From positions 434,001 to 498,000 of the forward strand of contig NZ_LGTQ01000006.1 in assembly GCF_001306455.1 (NCBI RefSeq): DNA of 64,000 nt. Reading direction: 5' to 3'. The translations under genes and the position numbers were made by a program. This document shows positions 1-8,639 of the stretch, in pieces. The stretch's first letter is position 1, and every line of letters begins with the position of its first letter. The notes under the pieces were generated by a model, which made no database searches, was not told the DNA's origin, and saw nothing but the letters and a program-made list of their open reading frames with translations. The DNA comes from Jiulongibacter sediminis. Lineage in GTDB: Bacteria; Bacteroidota; Bacteroidia; Cytophagales; Spirosomataceae.

Positions 1-355
1 TAGAGTTTCTTCTGAGGTGGTGAATAAGAAGTTGGTTGAGAACAATGAGACTGCCCTTGGTTTATGCGTTTGGCCGGGAGAGTCCAGAAGTTTGGTTGAG
101 ATGAATACGGTGGATAAGTTTAAACCCGTTGCTGTAGGTGACAGCGTGGTTACCTCTTCGCAAAACCTTATTTTCCCTCCTAATATACTTGTTGGTAATG
201 TGTCAGAGGTAATTACTCCGACAAATGGAGCTTTTCATGAGATTAGTGTTAAACTGGCAACTGATTTCGGAGGCTTGACTTATGTTTATGTAGTTCAAAA
301 CAGGCTGTCATCTGAGCAGCAAAGTTTGGAAGAGGAGGCCTTAGAAAATGAGTAG
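1..355 (+). CDS. mreC: Rod shape-determining protein MreC, C-terminal part
   Basis: The reading frame is open from the first bases of the window, so this is the 3' part of a longer gene, about 117 residues. MreC is the periplasmic scaffold that links cytoplasmic MreB filaments to the peptidoglycan elongation machinery. The visible part has the beta-domain pattern of the family: a KFKPVAVGDSVVTS stretch followed by IFPPNILVGNVSEV, matching the 'GD.VVTSG....FP.GI..G.V' block, and an acidic C-terminal tail. It overlaps mreD by 8 bases (ATGAGTAG junction), the expected mreC-mreD arrangement. The GTG at position 17 is internal and not the start. Confidence 0.9.
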   Translation, partial: RVSSEVVNKKLVENNETALGLCVWPGESRSLVEMNTVDKFKPVAVGDSVVTSSQNLIFPPNILVGNVSEVITPTNGAFHEISVKLATDFGGLTYVYVVQNRLSSEQQSLEEEALENE

Positions 356-872
356 TCAGGATATCATAAAAGCATCGTTAGTCTTTGTCCTTTACCTGAC
401 GCTCCAGGTACTGTTCGCCAGAAATCTTGTCTTATTTGATGTAGCCTTTTGCTTTATCTATCTGGTTATAATTCTTTGGTTGCCCGGAGAAACAGACACG
501 CTTTGGGTAATTCTCATCAGTTTTGCCATAGGTTTATTTGTAGATTTGTTCTATAATACCGCTGGTGTTCATGCGGCGGCCTGTACTCTTATAGGTTTTC
601 TTCGAAAATCTATTCTGAAAAGCTTCTTCCCATCGCGAGGTATAGAAAACGAGATTAACGTTCGGTTGGCTCAGCTGGGTCATCAGCGTTATCTTGCCTA
701 CATTGCAGCGATGACATTTATACATCATCTAGCCTTGTTTTTCATTGAGGCAGGGGGTACTCACTTGTTTCTCAATACGCTTCTTAAAATCTTCAGCAGC
801 CTTCTTTTTACGGTTTTGGTGATTTACCTGCTTAGTGTTTTTGTTACCAATTTGTCAAGGGAAAAACAGTAG
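348..872 (+). CDS. mreD: Rod shape-determining protein MreD
   Basis: 174 residues, the usual length for MreD, an integral membrane partner of MreC in the elongasome. The sequence has about five hydrophobic segments (roughly residues 8-25, 29-44, 50-68, 112-132 and 143-165) and the family-like block GLFVDLFYNTAGVHAAACTLIGF, with small residues in the second half. The ATG at 348 overlaps the mreC stop, which implies translational coupling. In many Bacteroidota mrdA (PBP2) and rodA follow mreD; here the next gene is a serine hydrolase instead. Sequence conservation in MreD is low, so the call rests on position, length and membrane pattern. Confidence 0.88.
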   Translation: MSSQDIIKASLVFVLYLTLQVLFARNLVLFDVAFCFIYLVIILWLPGETDTLWVILISFAIGLFVDLFYNTAGVHAAACTLIGFLRKSILKSFFPSRGIENEINVRLAQLGHQRYLAYIAAMTFIHHLALFFIEAGGTHLFLNTLLKIFSSLLFTVLVIYLLSVFVTNLSREKQ

Positions 873-876
873 CTAT

Positions 877-2064
877 TTGAAGTATTTTCTTTTCCTTATT
901 TCCATAATCCTGTCTATCTGGTCGTGTAAAAGCCCTGAAGAAAAGGAGGCTATTCGCCAGGTTAACCTTGAAAAGGAAGAAGCGAGAAGGCTCGACTCTC
1001 TTAAAGTAGCCATCAAGGCAGATAAAAAAGCTCTGGAACTAAAAGAAGCAATTGATCAGAAAGTCAAAGCAGGGTTTAACGGAAACATTCTTATAAAGCA
1101 GGCTGGCATTACATTATTGGATACAGCCATTGGCTTTGCCAATTTTGAGGATACAATCAGAAACGCCAAGGGATCTGCATTTCAGCTGGCCTCGCTTTCA
1201 AAAACGTTTACAGCGGTAGCAGTATTAAAGCTTGTTGAAGAGGGAAAACTAAGTCTTAATTTAACAGTCAAAGATTATTATCCGAATTTCCCATATGAAG
1301 GGGTAACTTTGAGGAGCCTTCTGAGTCACCGCTCAGGTTTGCCGTACTACGAGTATACTTTTGACCTTAAAGCGAGAAAAGAGAAGGTTTATCCGGACAA
1401 TCAAACGCTCATGAAATGGTTTGAAGAGGCAAATCCACCTCCGAAAGTTTATAATCTGCCGGACCATTATTTCTCTTACAACAATACCAATTTTGCGATT
1501 CTGGCTGCTGTGGTGGAAAAAGTTTCAAAACAGGACTTTGATCATTTTTTGAAGAAAGAGATTTTCGAACCTTTAGGCATGAAAGAATCTTTCACCTCAA
1601 GAAACCTTGGGTATAGTTTGGAAACGCAAAGAACTTTCGGCTATCAGAATGGGAAAAGAATCCCTTTTGATATTTACGATAATGTTTTAGGTGATAAAGG
1701 AGTTTTCTCTACTACGGGTGATTTAGCCAAATGGTACAAAGCCCTCAAAGATGAATCAATTATTAGTAAGGAATCATTGAGAGAAGCTTATACGCCCAGA
1801 AGTTTCGAGTATCCAGGTCTGAGAAATTACGGCTATGGTTTCAGGCTTTGGCTAAACGGCAAACAACAGACTGATTATGTCTATCACACCGGTTGGTGGA
1901 AGGGCTACAATACGATCATGTTTTTTGATTTAAGAGAGGATTTTGTCATCATTTTATTAAGTAACAGATACAATAGGAACGTTTATCATATCAAGGAAAT
2001 CATTGATATTCTACACGGTGAAAAACGAGAAACTACAGTTGAAGAAAACATACTAGATGAGTAG
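877..2064 (+). CDS. Beta-lactamase-family serine hydrolase, lipoprotein
   Basis: About 395 residues. The family is the class C beta-lactamase/DD-peptidase fold (serine hydrolase, Pfam Beta-lactamase). All three motifs are present: Ser106-x-x-Lys109 (SLSK), Tyr201-x-Asn203 (YNN) and His337-Thr-Gly339. An open frame begins at a GTG at 835 inside mreD, but the TTG at 877, four bases after the mreD stop, gives a clean lipoprotein signal (KYFLFLISIILSIWSC) and is preferred. It is followed by a charged, helical stretch (residues 20-60) before the catalytic domain. Likely a periplasmic or outer-membrane peptidase or esterase; its place directly behind mreCD hints at a role in peptidoglycan processing, but substrate is not predictable. 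Confidence 0.82.
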   Translation: MKYFLFLISIILSIWSCKSPEEKEAIRQVNLEKEEARRLDSLKVAIKADKKALELKEAIDQKVKAGFNGNILIKQAGITLLDTAIGFANFEDTIRNAKGSAFQLASLSKTFTAVAVLKLVEEGKLSLNLTVKDYYPNFPYEGVTLRSLLSHRSGLPYYEYTFDLKARKEKVYPDNQTLMKWFEEANPPPKVYNLPDHYFSYNNTNFAILAAVVEKVSKQDFDHFLKKEIFEPLGMKESFTSRNLGYSLETQRTFGYQNGKRIPFDIYDNVLGDKGVFSTTGDLAKWYKALKDESIISKESLREAYTPRSFEYPGLRNYGYGFRLWLNGKQQTDYVYHTGWWKGYNTIMFFDLREDFVIILLSNRYNRNVYHIKEIIDILHGEKRETTVEENILDE

Positions 2065-2107
2065 AGTATATTTTTTAGCTTTGTAACCCATTTGCAATTA
2101 ACTGAAT

Positions 2108-3430
2108 ATGAAAAAAATTATAGGCATGCTAGGCCTTCTTGCGGTGTTAGTGGCATGTAACAGAAAAACACCGGAAGAGTACGGCAAAATCACGAATAAC
2201 CCGATGTATTATCATGATGCTGTAGATAAGATTACCGAGGTAATTATTCATGATATTTTTTCACCGCCCGTGGCAAGTAGAATTTATAATTACTCCACTT
2301 TGGCTGGTTATGAGGCGATGGTTCATTCTGATGAACGCTTCCAGAGCCTTGATGGTCAGTTCAAAGATTTTAACAATGTTCCTCAGCCAGAGGATGGAAA
2401 GGAATACTGCTACCCACTTGCCGGAATTAAAGCTTTACTTACTGTGGCCAGAAGCCAAACATTTACGGTCGATAAGTATGATGACTTTGAGAATGGTGTT
2501 TACGCTGATTTCAAAGAAGCTGGTGTGCCCAGTGATGTTTTTGAGAGGTCTATGGAGTATGGGGAGGCAGTGGCCAACCATGTGATGGAGTTTGCCAAAG
2601 GCGATAATTATGCTCAGACAAGAGGTTTGAGGTATACGGTGAAAAGTGAGCCGGGTTATTGGGTGCCTACTCCTCCTCAATATGGAGACGCAATGGAGCC
2701 GTATTGGATGACTATACGCCCAATGTTGCTTGATTCTGCGAATCAATTTCCACCACCACCACCACCGGCATATAGTTTAGATAAAAGTAGCCCTTTCTGG
2801 ACAGAGCTAATGGAGGTTTATAATATCTCAAAAACGCGTAGTGATGAACAAGAAAGTATGGCTTGGTTCTGGGATGATAACGCCTTTGTGATGAATGTGC
2901 AGGGCCACGTAATGTTCGCCAATAAGAAAATGACTCCGGGTGGTCATTGGCTGGCGATTGCAAAGACGGTCTTGAAAGATCAGGAAAAAGATTTGATGGA
3001 GAGTGCCGAGGCTTACTTAATGGTTTCCACAGCCCTTCACGAAGCTTTTATTTGTAGCTGGCATGAGAAGTACAGAACTGAAAAGATCAGGCCCGAGACG
3101 GTGATTAACGCAACTTTTGATCCAGACTGGGTGCCGTTTCTTCAAACCCCGCCTTTTCCTGAATATACCAGTGGTCACAGTACAATTTCTGCAGCTTCTG
3201 CTGAGGCATTGACAGGTCTTCTGGGTGACAATATCTCATTTATAGATTCTACAGAGTATGAATATGGTCATGGTGTCAAGGAGTTTCCGTCTTTCAGAGA
3301 GGCGGCTACAGCCTGTTCTTACAGTCGTATGTATGGTGGAATTCACTACAGGTCGGGTTGTGAGCAGGGCCAGGCTGCCGGTATAAAAATTGGGCAGTTT
3401 GTTCTTGCGAATACAAAGACGAGGAAATAG
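2108..3430 (+). CDS. Vanadium-dependent haloperoxidase / PAP2-family lipoprotein
   Basis: 440 residues with a lipoprotein signal (KKIIGMLGLLAVLVAC, Cys17). The PAP2/vanadium-haloperoxidase signature is recognisable: Lys321-x6-Arg328-Pro, the TSGH motif (His357) and SR-x5-H (Arg407, His413). The aspartate that acid phosphatases carry four residues after the last histidine is a glycine here, as in haloperoxidase-like members. A proline run lies near residue 217. Bacteroidota carry many such phosphatase/haloperoxidase-like lipoproteins of unknown substrate; whether it binds vanadate or acts as a phosphatase cannot be told. A TAGCTTTG box at 2076-2083 could be its -7 element, though no good -33 was seen. 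A terminator follows at 3453. Confidence 0.82.
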   Translation: MKKIIGMLGLLAVLVACNRKTPEEYGKITNNPMYYHDAVDKITEVIIHDIFSPPVASRIYNYSTLAGYEAMVHSDERFQSLDGQFKDFNNVPQPEDGKEYCYPLAGIKALLTVARSQTFTVDKYDDFENGVYADFKEAGVPSDVFERSMEYGEAVANHVMEFAKGDNYAQTRGLRYTVKSEPGYWVPTPPQYGDAMEPYWMTIRPMLLDSANQFPPPPPPAYSLDKSSPFWTELMEVYNISKTRSDEQESMAWFWDDNAFVMNVQGHVMFANKKMTPGGHWLAIAKTVLKDQEKDLMESAEAYLMVSTALHEAFICSWHEKYRTEKIRPETVINATFDPDWVPFLQTPPFPEYTSGHSTISAASAEALTGLLGDNISFIDSTEYEYGHGVKEFPSFREAATACSYSRMYGGIHYRSGCEQGQAAGIKIGQFVLANTKTRK

Positions 3431-3452
3431 GAAGGATAATTAATTAAATGAG

Positions 3453-3482
3453 GCCTCTGTCAGAAATGGCAGAGGCTTTTTT
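3453..3482 (+). terminator. Rho-independent terminator after haloperoxidase gene
   Basis: Seven-base perfect stem GCCTCTG / CAGAGGC with a ten-base loop, followed by six T. It separates the haloperoxidase-like gene from hsp20. Confidence 0.85.
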
Positions 3483-3501
3483 ATTTTCATCCATTAAAAC
3501 A

Positions 3502-3562
3502 GACAATATGGCACAAAAATGCTCTTCTACATTCATGATGTCGGACAAAACGGCAGAAAAAT
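3502..3562 (+). promoter_or_regulatory. Two phased direct repeats upstream of hsp20
   Basis: Two 19-base elements, 3502-3520 and 3544-3562, agree at 16 of 19 positions (GACAAWAYGGCASAAAAAT). Their starts are 42 bases apart, four turns of the helix, so a bound protein would sit on one face. The second copy begins inside a TGTC-G-GACA palindrome (3539-3547). They look like activator or repressor sites for the heat-shock gene that follows. Function is inferred from spacing and position only. Confidence 0.5.
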
Positions 3563-3566
3563 TCAT

Positions 3567-3583
3567 TTGGTACGCGAGTTGAT
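3567..3583 (+). promoter_or_regulatory. Sigma-54-like -24/-12 promoter of hsp20
   Basis: TTGGTACGCGAGTTGAT fits the RpoN consensus (YTGGCACGrNNNTTGCW) except for T in place of C at the fourth position and A for C in the -12 dinucleotide; the GG and the GA are separated by the required ten bases. A start site would lie near 3594, about 40 bases before the ATG. No sigma-A-like TAnnTTTG box competes nearby. Confidence 0.4.
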
Positions 3584-3634
3584 CTAAGGTGATCGTAGTC
3601 AAAAACGATTTTTAATATTAAACCAAATATCATT

Positions 3635-4069
3635 ATGAACACTTTAGTTAAATCTTTCAGACCTACTACCTATCCATCTTTGTTCGATTCTTTATTTAGC
3701 GATGTGGATTTCTTTGCTGATAATCGCAGCACCGGATTAAGTGTACCAGCGGTGAATGTCAAAGAGGATGCTGATGGCTTCACAATAGAGCTAGCGGCTC
3801 CTGGCTTGAAAAAGGAGGATTTCAAAATCAATGTTGATGAGAAAACTTTAACCATTTCTTCTGAAGTAAATACCGAAGAAACGGAAGAGAAGGAGAACTA
3901 CACAAGAAGAGAGTTTAGCTATAATAGCTTCACCCGCTCTTTCAGATTACCAAAAACGGTGGACATTGACAAAGTAGAGGCTTCTCATGAGAACGGAGTG
4001 CTACACCTGGTACTTCCTAAAAAAGAAGAGGCCAAACCTAAAGAGCCACGTTTAATCACAGTGGGCTAG
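3635..4069 (+). CDS. Small heat-shock protein, Hsp20/alpha-crystallin family
   Basis: 144 residues, usual length. ATP-independent holdase that keeps unfolding proteins soluble in the cytoplasm. The alpha-crystallin domain runs from about residue 38 (VPAVNVKEDADGF) to 138, with the signature ELAAPGLKKEDFKINVDEKT and the late 'NGVLHLVLPKKE' block; the N-terminus (VKSFRPTTYPSLFDSLFSD) is the typical Bacteroidota form. The gene stands alone between two strong terminators and has a possible sigma-54 promoter with phased upstream repeats. DegP-type protease follows, so the two stress proteins lie side by side but are separately terminated. Confidence 0.95.
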   Translation: MNTLVKSFRPTTYPSLFDSLFSDVDFFADNRSTGLSVPAVNVKEDADGFTIELAAPGLKKEDFKINVDEKTLTISSEVNTEETEEKENYTRREFSYNSFTRSFRLPKTVDIDKVEASHENGVLHLVLPKKEEAKPKEPRLITVG

Positions 4070-4084
4070 TTTAAATTTTGAGTA

Positions 4085-4111
4085 AACAGCACCTTTCAGG
4101 GTGCTGTTTTT
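4085..4111 (+). terminator. Rho-independent terminator after hsp20
   Basis: Perfect nine-base stem AACAGCACC / GGTGCTGTT with a six-base loop and a short T run. Confidence 0.88.
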
Positions 4112-4234
4112 CTATATCCCCGTGTTAAATAATGTTAAGTGTAAGGTGGCGGGGTGAATTTTAGGATGAGTGGTTTCGTTAAACAATTACAAAAAAATAC
4201 ATTTGTTAAATGTAAACCTGAATTAAAAAAGGCA

Positions 4235-5776
4235 ATGGAAATGAAGAATAATTTGAAAATTGTATTGATCGCCGTCTTGAGTAGTGTGGCTACTTTGGCA
4301 GCTTACAAAATGTTGGGTTTTGAAGAAAAGGCGGTTGTACTCAATGAATCTTCTTACGTAGGGAGTTCTGACAGTGCAGCCAAACTTGTAAATTTTGCAA
4401 ATCTGCCATCAGCGGCTCCAGGTGATTTTACTTACGCTGCAGGAACTTCTGCCCCGGCAGTAGTTCACATTAAAGCGACCTCAGTTCGTGCAGTCAGACA
4501 GCAGCGTCTTCCATCTATTTTTGAAGATTTCTTTGGTTTTGATGATCAATATTTTGGTCAGCCAAGAAACCAGCAGCAACAGTCATCAGGCTCTGGTGTA
4601 ATCATCTCAGAAGATGGTTATATTGTAACAAATAATCACGTTGTCGAAGGTGCTGATGAGCTGGAAGTTGCTACCTACGATAAAAGAAGCTACACCGCCG
4701 AGGTTGTGGGCGTTGATCCATCAACAGATTTGGCGGTGATCCGAATCAAAGAAAAGAATTTACCACACTTGTCATTCGCCAATTCTGATGATGTCAAAGT
4801 AGGAGAGTGGGTACTGGCTGTAGGTAATCCTTTTAATCTTGAATCCACAGTAACTGCAGGTATTGTAAGTGCGATTGGTCGTGATATCAGTATTCTGGCC
4901 CGTAGCTATCAGGAGAGATTACAGAGGGAAGGTGTTCAGGGGGATTCACCTATTGAGTCCTTTATTCAAACCGATGCTGCCGTTAATCCTGGTAACAGCG
5001 GTGGGGCTTTGGTTAATTTGCGTGGTGAATTGATTGGAATTAATACTGCGATTGCCTCGCCAAATGGTGCTTACGCGGGCTATGCTTTTGCCGTTCCTTC
5101 GGGAATTGTAAAAAAGGTAACGACTGATCTGATAAAATTCGGAAATGTTCAGAGAGGATACCTAGGTATTCAGCCGGTGGAATTGAACAGCAAAAATGTT
5201 GCGGAATATAAAACCAAGGTAAGCGAGGGGATTTATGTCAATGTGGTAACTGAAGACGGTGCGGCCAATGCCGCGGGAATTGAGCCGGGCGATGTGATTA
5301 AAGAAATTGATGGAATTGAGACAAAATCTGAGCCTAAGTTTAGAGAAATGATCGGCCGTAAGAGACCAGGTGAAAAGCTAAAGGTTGTTGTTGATCGCGA
5401 CGGAAAAGAAAAAACGTTCAATGTGACGCTTAGAAACCGTGAAGGGGGAAAGAGCATTATCAAAAAGCCGGAAGCAAATTCAGCGATGGCTAAGATGGGC
5501 GTCAAAGTGAAAGATTTGTCAAATAGCGAGAAAGAAAGCCTTGGAGTAAGAAATGGTGTGCAGGTTGAAAAGATTTTCCCTGCTGGTACTATTGCCAGAG
5601 ATACTGATATCCGTGAAGGCTTTATCATTACCCGTGTTGGTAGTGTTAGAGTGGATTCTGAAAAGGATTTTACCGAAGCAATAGAAGCCGCTGTCAACAA
5701 TAATGAGGATGGTATTCTTATCTGTGGGGTGTATGAAAATATGTCCAGAAACTTCTGTTACGGTCTAACGCTATAA
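4235..5776 (+). CDS. DegP/HtrA-family periplasmic serine protease (DegQ-like)
   Basis: 513 residues from the ATG at 4235 (another in-frame ATG at 4241 fits as well; the GTG at 4154 would add 27 residues that spoil the signal anchor). An N-terminal hydrophobic segment (LKIVLIAVLSSVATLAAY) exports it to the periplasm. The trypsin-like domain carries the triad His135 (NNHVVEG), Asp165 (STDLAVI) and Ser255 (NPGNSGGAL). Two PDZ domains follow, roughly 305-400 (GYLGIQPVEL...) and 415-510. The family degrades or refolds misfolded envelope proteins. A palindromic terminator lies 25 bases after the stop. Confidence 0.95.
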   Translation: MEMKNNLKIVLIAVLSSVATLAAYKMLGFEEKAVVLNESSYVGSSDSAAKLVNFANLPSAAPGDFTYAAGTSAPAVVHIKATSVRAVRQQRLPSIFEDFFGFDDQYFGQPRNQQQQSSGSGVIISEDGYIVTNNHVVEGADELEVATYDKRSYTAEVVGVDPSTDLAVIRIKEKNLPHLSFANSDDVKVGEWVLAVGNPFNLESTVTAGIVSAIGRDISILARSYQERLQREGVQGDSPIESFIQTDAAVNPGNSGGALVNLRGELIGINTAIASPNGAYAGYAFAVPSGIVKKVTTDLIKFGNVQRGYLGIQPVELNSKNVAEYKTKVSEGIYVNVVTEDGAANAAGIEPGDVIKEIDGIETKSEPKFREMIGRKRPGEKLKVVVDRDGKEKTFNVTLRNREGGKSIIKKPEANSAMAKMGVKVKDLSNSEKESLGVRNGVQVEKIFPAGTIARDTDIREGFIITRVGSVRVDSEKDFTEAIEAAVNNNEDGILICGVYENMSRNFCYGLTL

Positions 5777-5800
5777 GAAGTTGTGATTTTGGAAATTTAG

Positions 5801-5825
5801 GAGGGGCATATGCCCCTCTTTTTTT
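5801..5825 (+). terminator. Rho-independent terminator after degQ-like gene
   Basis: GAGGGGCATATGCCCCTC is a perfect 18-base palindrome followed by seven T. Confidence 0.88.
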
Positions 5826-6142
5826 GTTCCAGAATCGGAGGAAATAGTTTAGAGAGGGCTGTAAACTCTTCAGAAGGAAAGGTTAGTCGTGATACAAATG
5901 AAGTGAGAAGGGAAGGCCTTTATTTGGGTATTACTAAATCGTAAAAATTTTCCTTTTTTGATGTTTTCTGGGCATTATTATAGCGAATACCCTCCCATTG
6001 TTATAAACAACTCTTAGATGGCGAGTTTGAGTATATAATGGATCAGATTAAAAAGAATGAAGATACTGTATACTCCGCTTCCGAAAAATGCGAAACGGAG
6101 TTGCTTTAATGGATAAATTTAGTGAGCTAATTAACTTTCTTA
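5826..6142. other. Gene-free stretch between degQ-like gene and tsf terminator
   Basis: No convincing gene. A stop-bounded frame ends at about 6109 with a short acidic peptide (DGEFEYIMDQIKKNEDTVY...), which could be a decayed C-terminus but has no recognisable family. A hairpin ACTCCG...CGGAGT with an extended TTC/GAA arm lies near 6070-6101. Confidence 0.4.
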
Positions 6143-6175
6143 TAAAAAAGAAAGCCCGACCTTTTGGTCGGGCTT
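6143..6175 (-). terminator. Terminator of the rplM-rpsI-rpsB-tsf operon
   Basis: Ten-base perfect stem AAGCCCGACC / GGTCGGGCTT with a four-base loop; on the minus strand it is followed by TTCTTTTTT. It has T-rich flanks on both strands and could work in both directions. Confidence 0.88.
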
Positions 6176-6199
6176 TTCAATTGAATATTTCAAATCTAC

Positions 6200-7033
6200 T
6201 TATCCGATCGCGATGCGAGCGAAAGAAGCGATTTTCAAACCTTTTTGAGTATTCTCAAGAAGCTGAGCAATGTTTACAGAAGGATCCTTAACAAATTGCT
6301 GATTTAGCAAAGTGTTCTCTTTGTAGAACTTATTCAGCTTGCCCAAAGCAATTTTCTCAAGCATTGCCTCCGGCTTACCTTCCTGACGAGCTTGTTCTTT
6401 ACCGATTTCAATTTCTTTTTCAACGATTGTAGGATCTACATCGTCTTTGTCAAGACCAACAGGCTTCATCGCTACGATTTGCATAGCAACGTCTCTTCCA
6501 AGCTCAGTTACATCAGCCCCTCCTACATTTTCAAAGGCTACAATAGCAGCAGCTTTGTTGTTAGAGTGAATGTAAGATACTACCTGCTCACCCTCGATAT
6601 GACGGTATTCAGCAACAACAAGCTTCTCACCGATTTTACCGATAAGTTCAGTTGTAGCTGATTCAACAGTTCTGCCATCTTCAAGAGATGTCGCGGCTAA
6701 AGTAGCAGCATCTTTAACATGATGCTTAACACCTGCCTGTAGAATTGCATTTGCAAGATTATTGAAGTCTTCTACTTTAGAAACCGGCTCAGTTTCACAG
6801 GCAAAAGCCAATACTTTTGCAGATTTAGCACTATCGCTAACATCTACTAATATTACACCTTCAGAGGTCTCGTTATCTGCTCTTTTAGCAGCGACTTTCT
6901 GACCTGCTTTTCTAAGGATTTCTACTGCTTTTTCAAAATCACCTTCGGCTTCAACAAGGGCTTTTTTACAGTCCATCATTCCAGCCCCTGTGGACTGACG
7001 AAGTTTGTTAACGTCTGCAGCTGTTATTTGCAT
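6200..7033 (-). CDS. tsf: Translation elongation factor Ts
   Basis: 277 residues, normal for EF-Ts, the guanine-nucleotide exchange factor of EF-Tu. The N-terminal UBA-like region with VNKLRQSTGAGMMDCKKALVEA and the core AKRADNETSEG are unmistakable; two dimerisation-type subdomains follow and the protein ends with QKGLKIASFARIAIG. Last gene of the ribosomal operon, 160 bases downstream of rpsB, closed by a strong terminator. Confidence 0.97.
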   Translation of the reverse strand: MQITAADVNKLRQSTGAGMMDCKKALVEAEGDFEKAVEILRKAGQKVAAKRADNETSEGVILVDVSDSAKSAKVLAFACETEPVSKVEDFNNLANAILQAGVKHHVKDAATLAATSLEDGRTVESATTELIGKIGEKLVVAEYRHIEGEQVVSYIHSNNKAAAIVAFENVGGADVTELGRDVAMQIVAMKPVGLDKDDVDPTIVEKEIEIGKEQARQEGKPEAMLEKIALGKLNKFYKENTLLNQQFVKDPSVNIAQLLENTQKGLKIASFARIAIG

Positions 7034-7194
7034 TTTCTTAGTGTTTTATTTGTTAAAATGAGTAGCCCAAAGCATACGCCTCGGGCCACTTCTCTTTTCT
7101 AATTATTTGGAGCAGTGGTTGGCGATTCAAACAGTTGTCAGTTTCTGTGGCCAGCCCAAAAATTGCTCAATTTTAAGACCCGAAAGTCTTTTGA

Positions 7195-8082
7195 TTACTC
7201 TTCAGAGTCATCAGCGTTTTCCTCAGCCGGAGCTTCTTCTGTAGCTTCTACCTCAGCAGCCTCAACTGGCTTTGCTTTTCTTGGTCTCTTACCAGTCGCG
7301 GCACCAGCACTTTCAGCGGCAGCTTCACCCTTTTCGTCAACTGCTTTTTTTGCAGCTTCAGCTTCTTGTAAAGCTTCTGACTCTTTATCTTGCTTTCTTT
7401 CAAGGATTCCTTCCTCAACGGCTTTCCCAATGGCCAATGTCAACAAAGAGATTGACTTGTAAGCATCATCGTTAGCTGGGATGGCGATATCTACTTTCTC
7501 AGGGTTTGAGTTAGTATCTACCATTGCTACTACAGGAATACCTAATCTTTTTGCTTCAGCAATAGCCAGGTGCTCACGCTTGATATCGATCACAAAAAGA
7601 GCGGCCGGAAGTCTTGACATATCAGAAACACCACCAAGTAGTCTTTCCAACTTAATACGATCTCTGTCAAGCATTAAACGCTCACGTTTTGCAAGATTGC
7701 TGGCTGTTTTCTCGTCAGCAAGCATACGCTCGATATTCTGTAATTTCTTCAAAGACTTACGAATGGTTGAGAAGTTGGTCAACATACCACCTAACCATCT
7801 TTCAGTAACGTATGGCATTTTTAGCCTTTTTGCTTCTTCTGAAACAATCTCCTGAGCTTGTTTCTTAGTTGCAACAAACATTACTTTTCTACCAGAACGC
7901 ACGATTCCCTTTACGAAAGCCTGAGCCTGCTCAAGAGAAGTTAGTGTTTTGTTTAGATCAATAATGTGAATGCCGTTTTTCTCCATGAAAATGTATGGAG
8001 CCATACGGGGATCCCATTTACGGGTAAGGTGACCAAAGTGTACACCTGCATCAAGTAAGTCTTTGTACTGTAACTGTGCCAT
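7195..8082 (-). CDS. rpsB: 30S ribosomal protein S2
   Basis: 295 residues from the ATG at 8082 (MAQLQYKDLLDAGVHFGHL...); an upstream in-frame start at 8130 would add 16 unlikely residues. The S2 signatures GVHFGHLTRKWDPRM, ERWLGGMLTNFSTIRKS and IPVVAMVDTNSNPEKVD are present. After residue 225 comes a low-complexity tail rich in Ala, Glu and Lys, longer than in E. coli S2 (about 241 residues), as often seen in Bacteroidota. Third gene of the operon, followed by tsf; a small GACTTTCGGGTC hairpin lies just after the stop but lacks a T run, so read-through to tsf is expected. Confidence 0.96.
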   Translation of the reverse strand: MAQLQYKDLLDAGVHFGHLTRKWDPRMAPYIFMEKNGIHIIDLNKTLTSLEQAQAFVKGIVRSGRKVMFVATKKQAQEIVSEEAKRLKMPYVTERWLGGMLTNFSTIRKSLKKLQNIERMLADEKTASNLAKRERLMLDRDRIKLERLLGGVSDMSRLPAALFVIDIKREHLAIAEAKRLGIPVVAMVDTNSNPEKVDIAIPANDDAYKSISLLTLAIGKAVEEGILERKQDKESEALQEAEAAKKAVDEKGEAAAESAGAATGKRPRKAKPVEAAEVEATEEAPAEENADDSEE

Positions 8083-8228
8083 TTTTAATTTGTAATTAAA
8101 TTGATTTTGCAGCCCCAACACATCGGACACGATAAGTGCTGAGCTGGACTATCGTTTGTGAAGAGTTTTTGAAAAACGAATGACGAATCTGAGGACCCGC
8201 CATTCGAATTCTAAACTCAAATAATTGA

Positions 8229-8615
8229 TTAACGCTTAGAGAACTGGAATCTTCTACGTGCCTTACGACGACCGTATTTCTTACGCTCAACCATTCTGGA
8301 ATCACGCGTAAGGAAGCCTTCTTTCTTAAGAGCAGGTCTGTTATCAGCGTCTGCTTCTACAAGAGCACGGGAGATAGCCAAACGAACAGCTTCTGCTTGT
8401 CCGGCGATTCCACCACCTTTTACATTTACTTTTACATCGTACTGTCCATTCTTTTCAATCAGGTTGAAAGGTTGGTTCAGGATAATCTGAAGTACTTCTG
8501 TCGGGAAATAGGTTTGTAGTTCACGGCCGTTTACAGAAATTTGACCTTTACCAGGCTTCATGTAAATACGTGCAACGGCTGTTTTTCTTCTACCTACGGT
8601 ATTGATAACTTGCAT
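8229..8615 (-). CDS. rpsI: 30S ribosomal protein S9
   Basis: 128 residues, normal length. Conserved blocks: [18 protein letters not shown] at the N-terminus, [22 protein letters not shown] in the middle, and the basic tail [15 protein letters not shown] that reaches the ribosomal P site. It lies 24 bases after rplM, the universal L13-S9 pair. Confidence 0.97.
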   Translation of the reverse strand: MQVINTVGRRKTAVARIYMKPGKGQISVNGRELQTYFPTEVLQIILNQPFNLIEKNGQYDVKVNVKGGGIAGQAEAVRLAISRALVEADADNRPALKKEGFLTRDSRMVERKKYGRRKARRRFQFSKR

Positions 8616-8639
8616 ATGCTAAATTTTTTAAGTTCTGAA

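Noticed and set aside
3502-3520. TGGCACAAAAATGC inside the first repeat as a second sigma-54 promoter.
   Set aside because: The spacing between GG and GC is nine bases, not ten, and it lies about 120 bases from the start.
4154-4234. GTG at 4154 as the start of the DegP-like protease.
   Set aside because: It would put 27 charged residues before the signal anchor; the ATG at 4235 gives a normal signal sequence.
6088-6291. 67-codon plus-strand frame running into tsf.
   Set aside because: Antisense to a certain gene and across its terminator; no family similarity.
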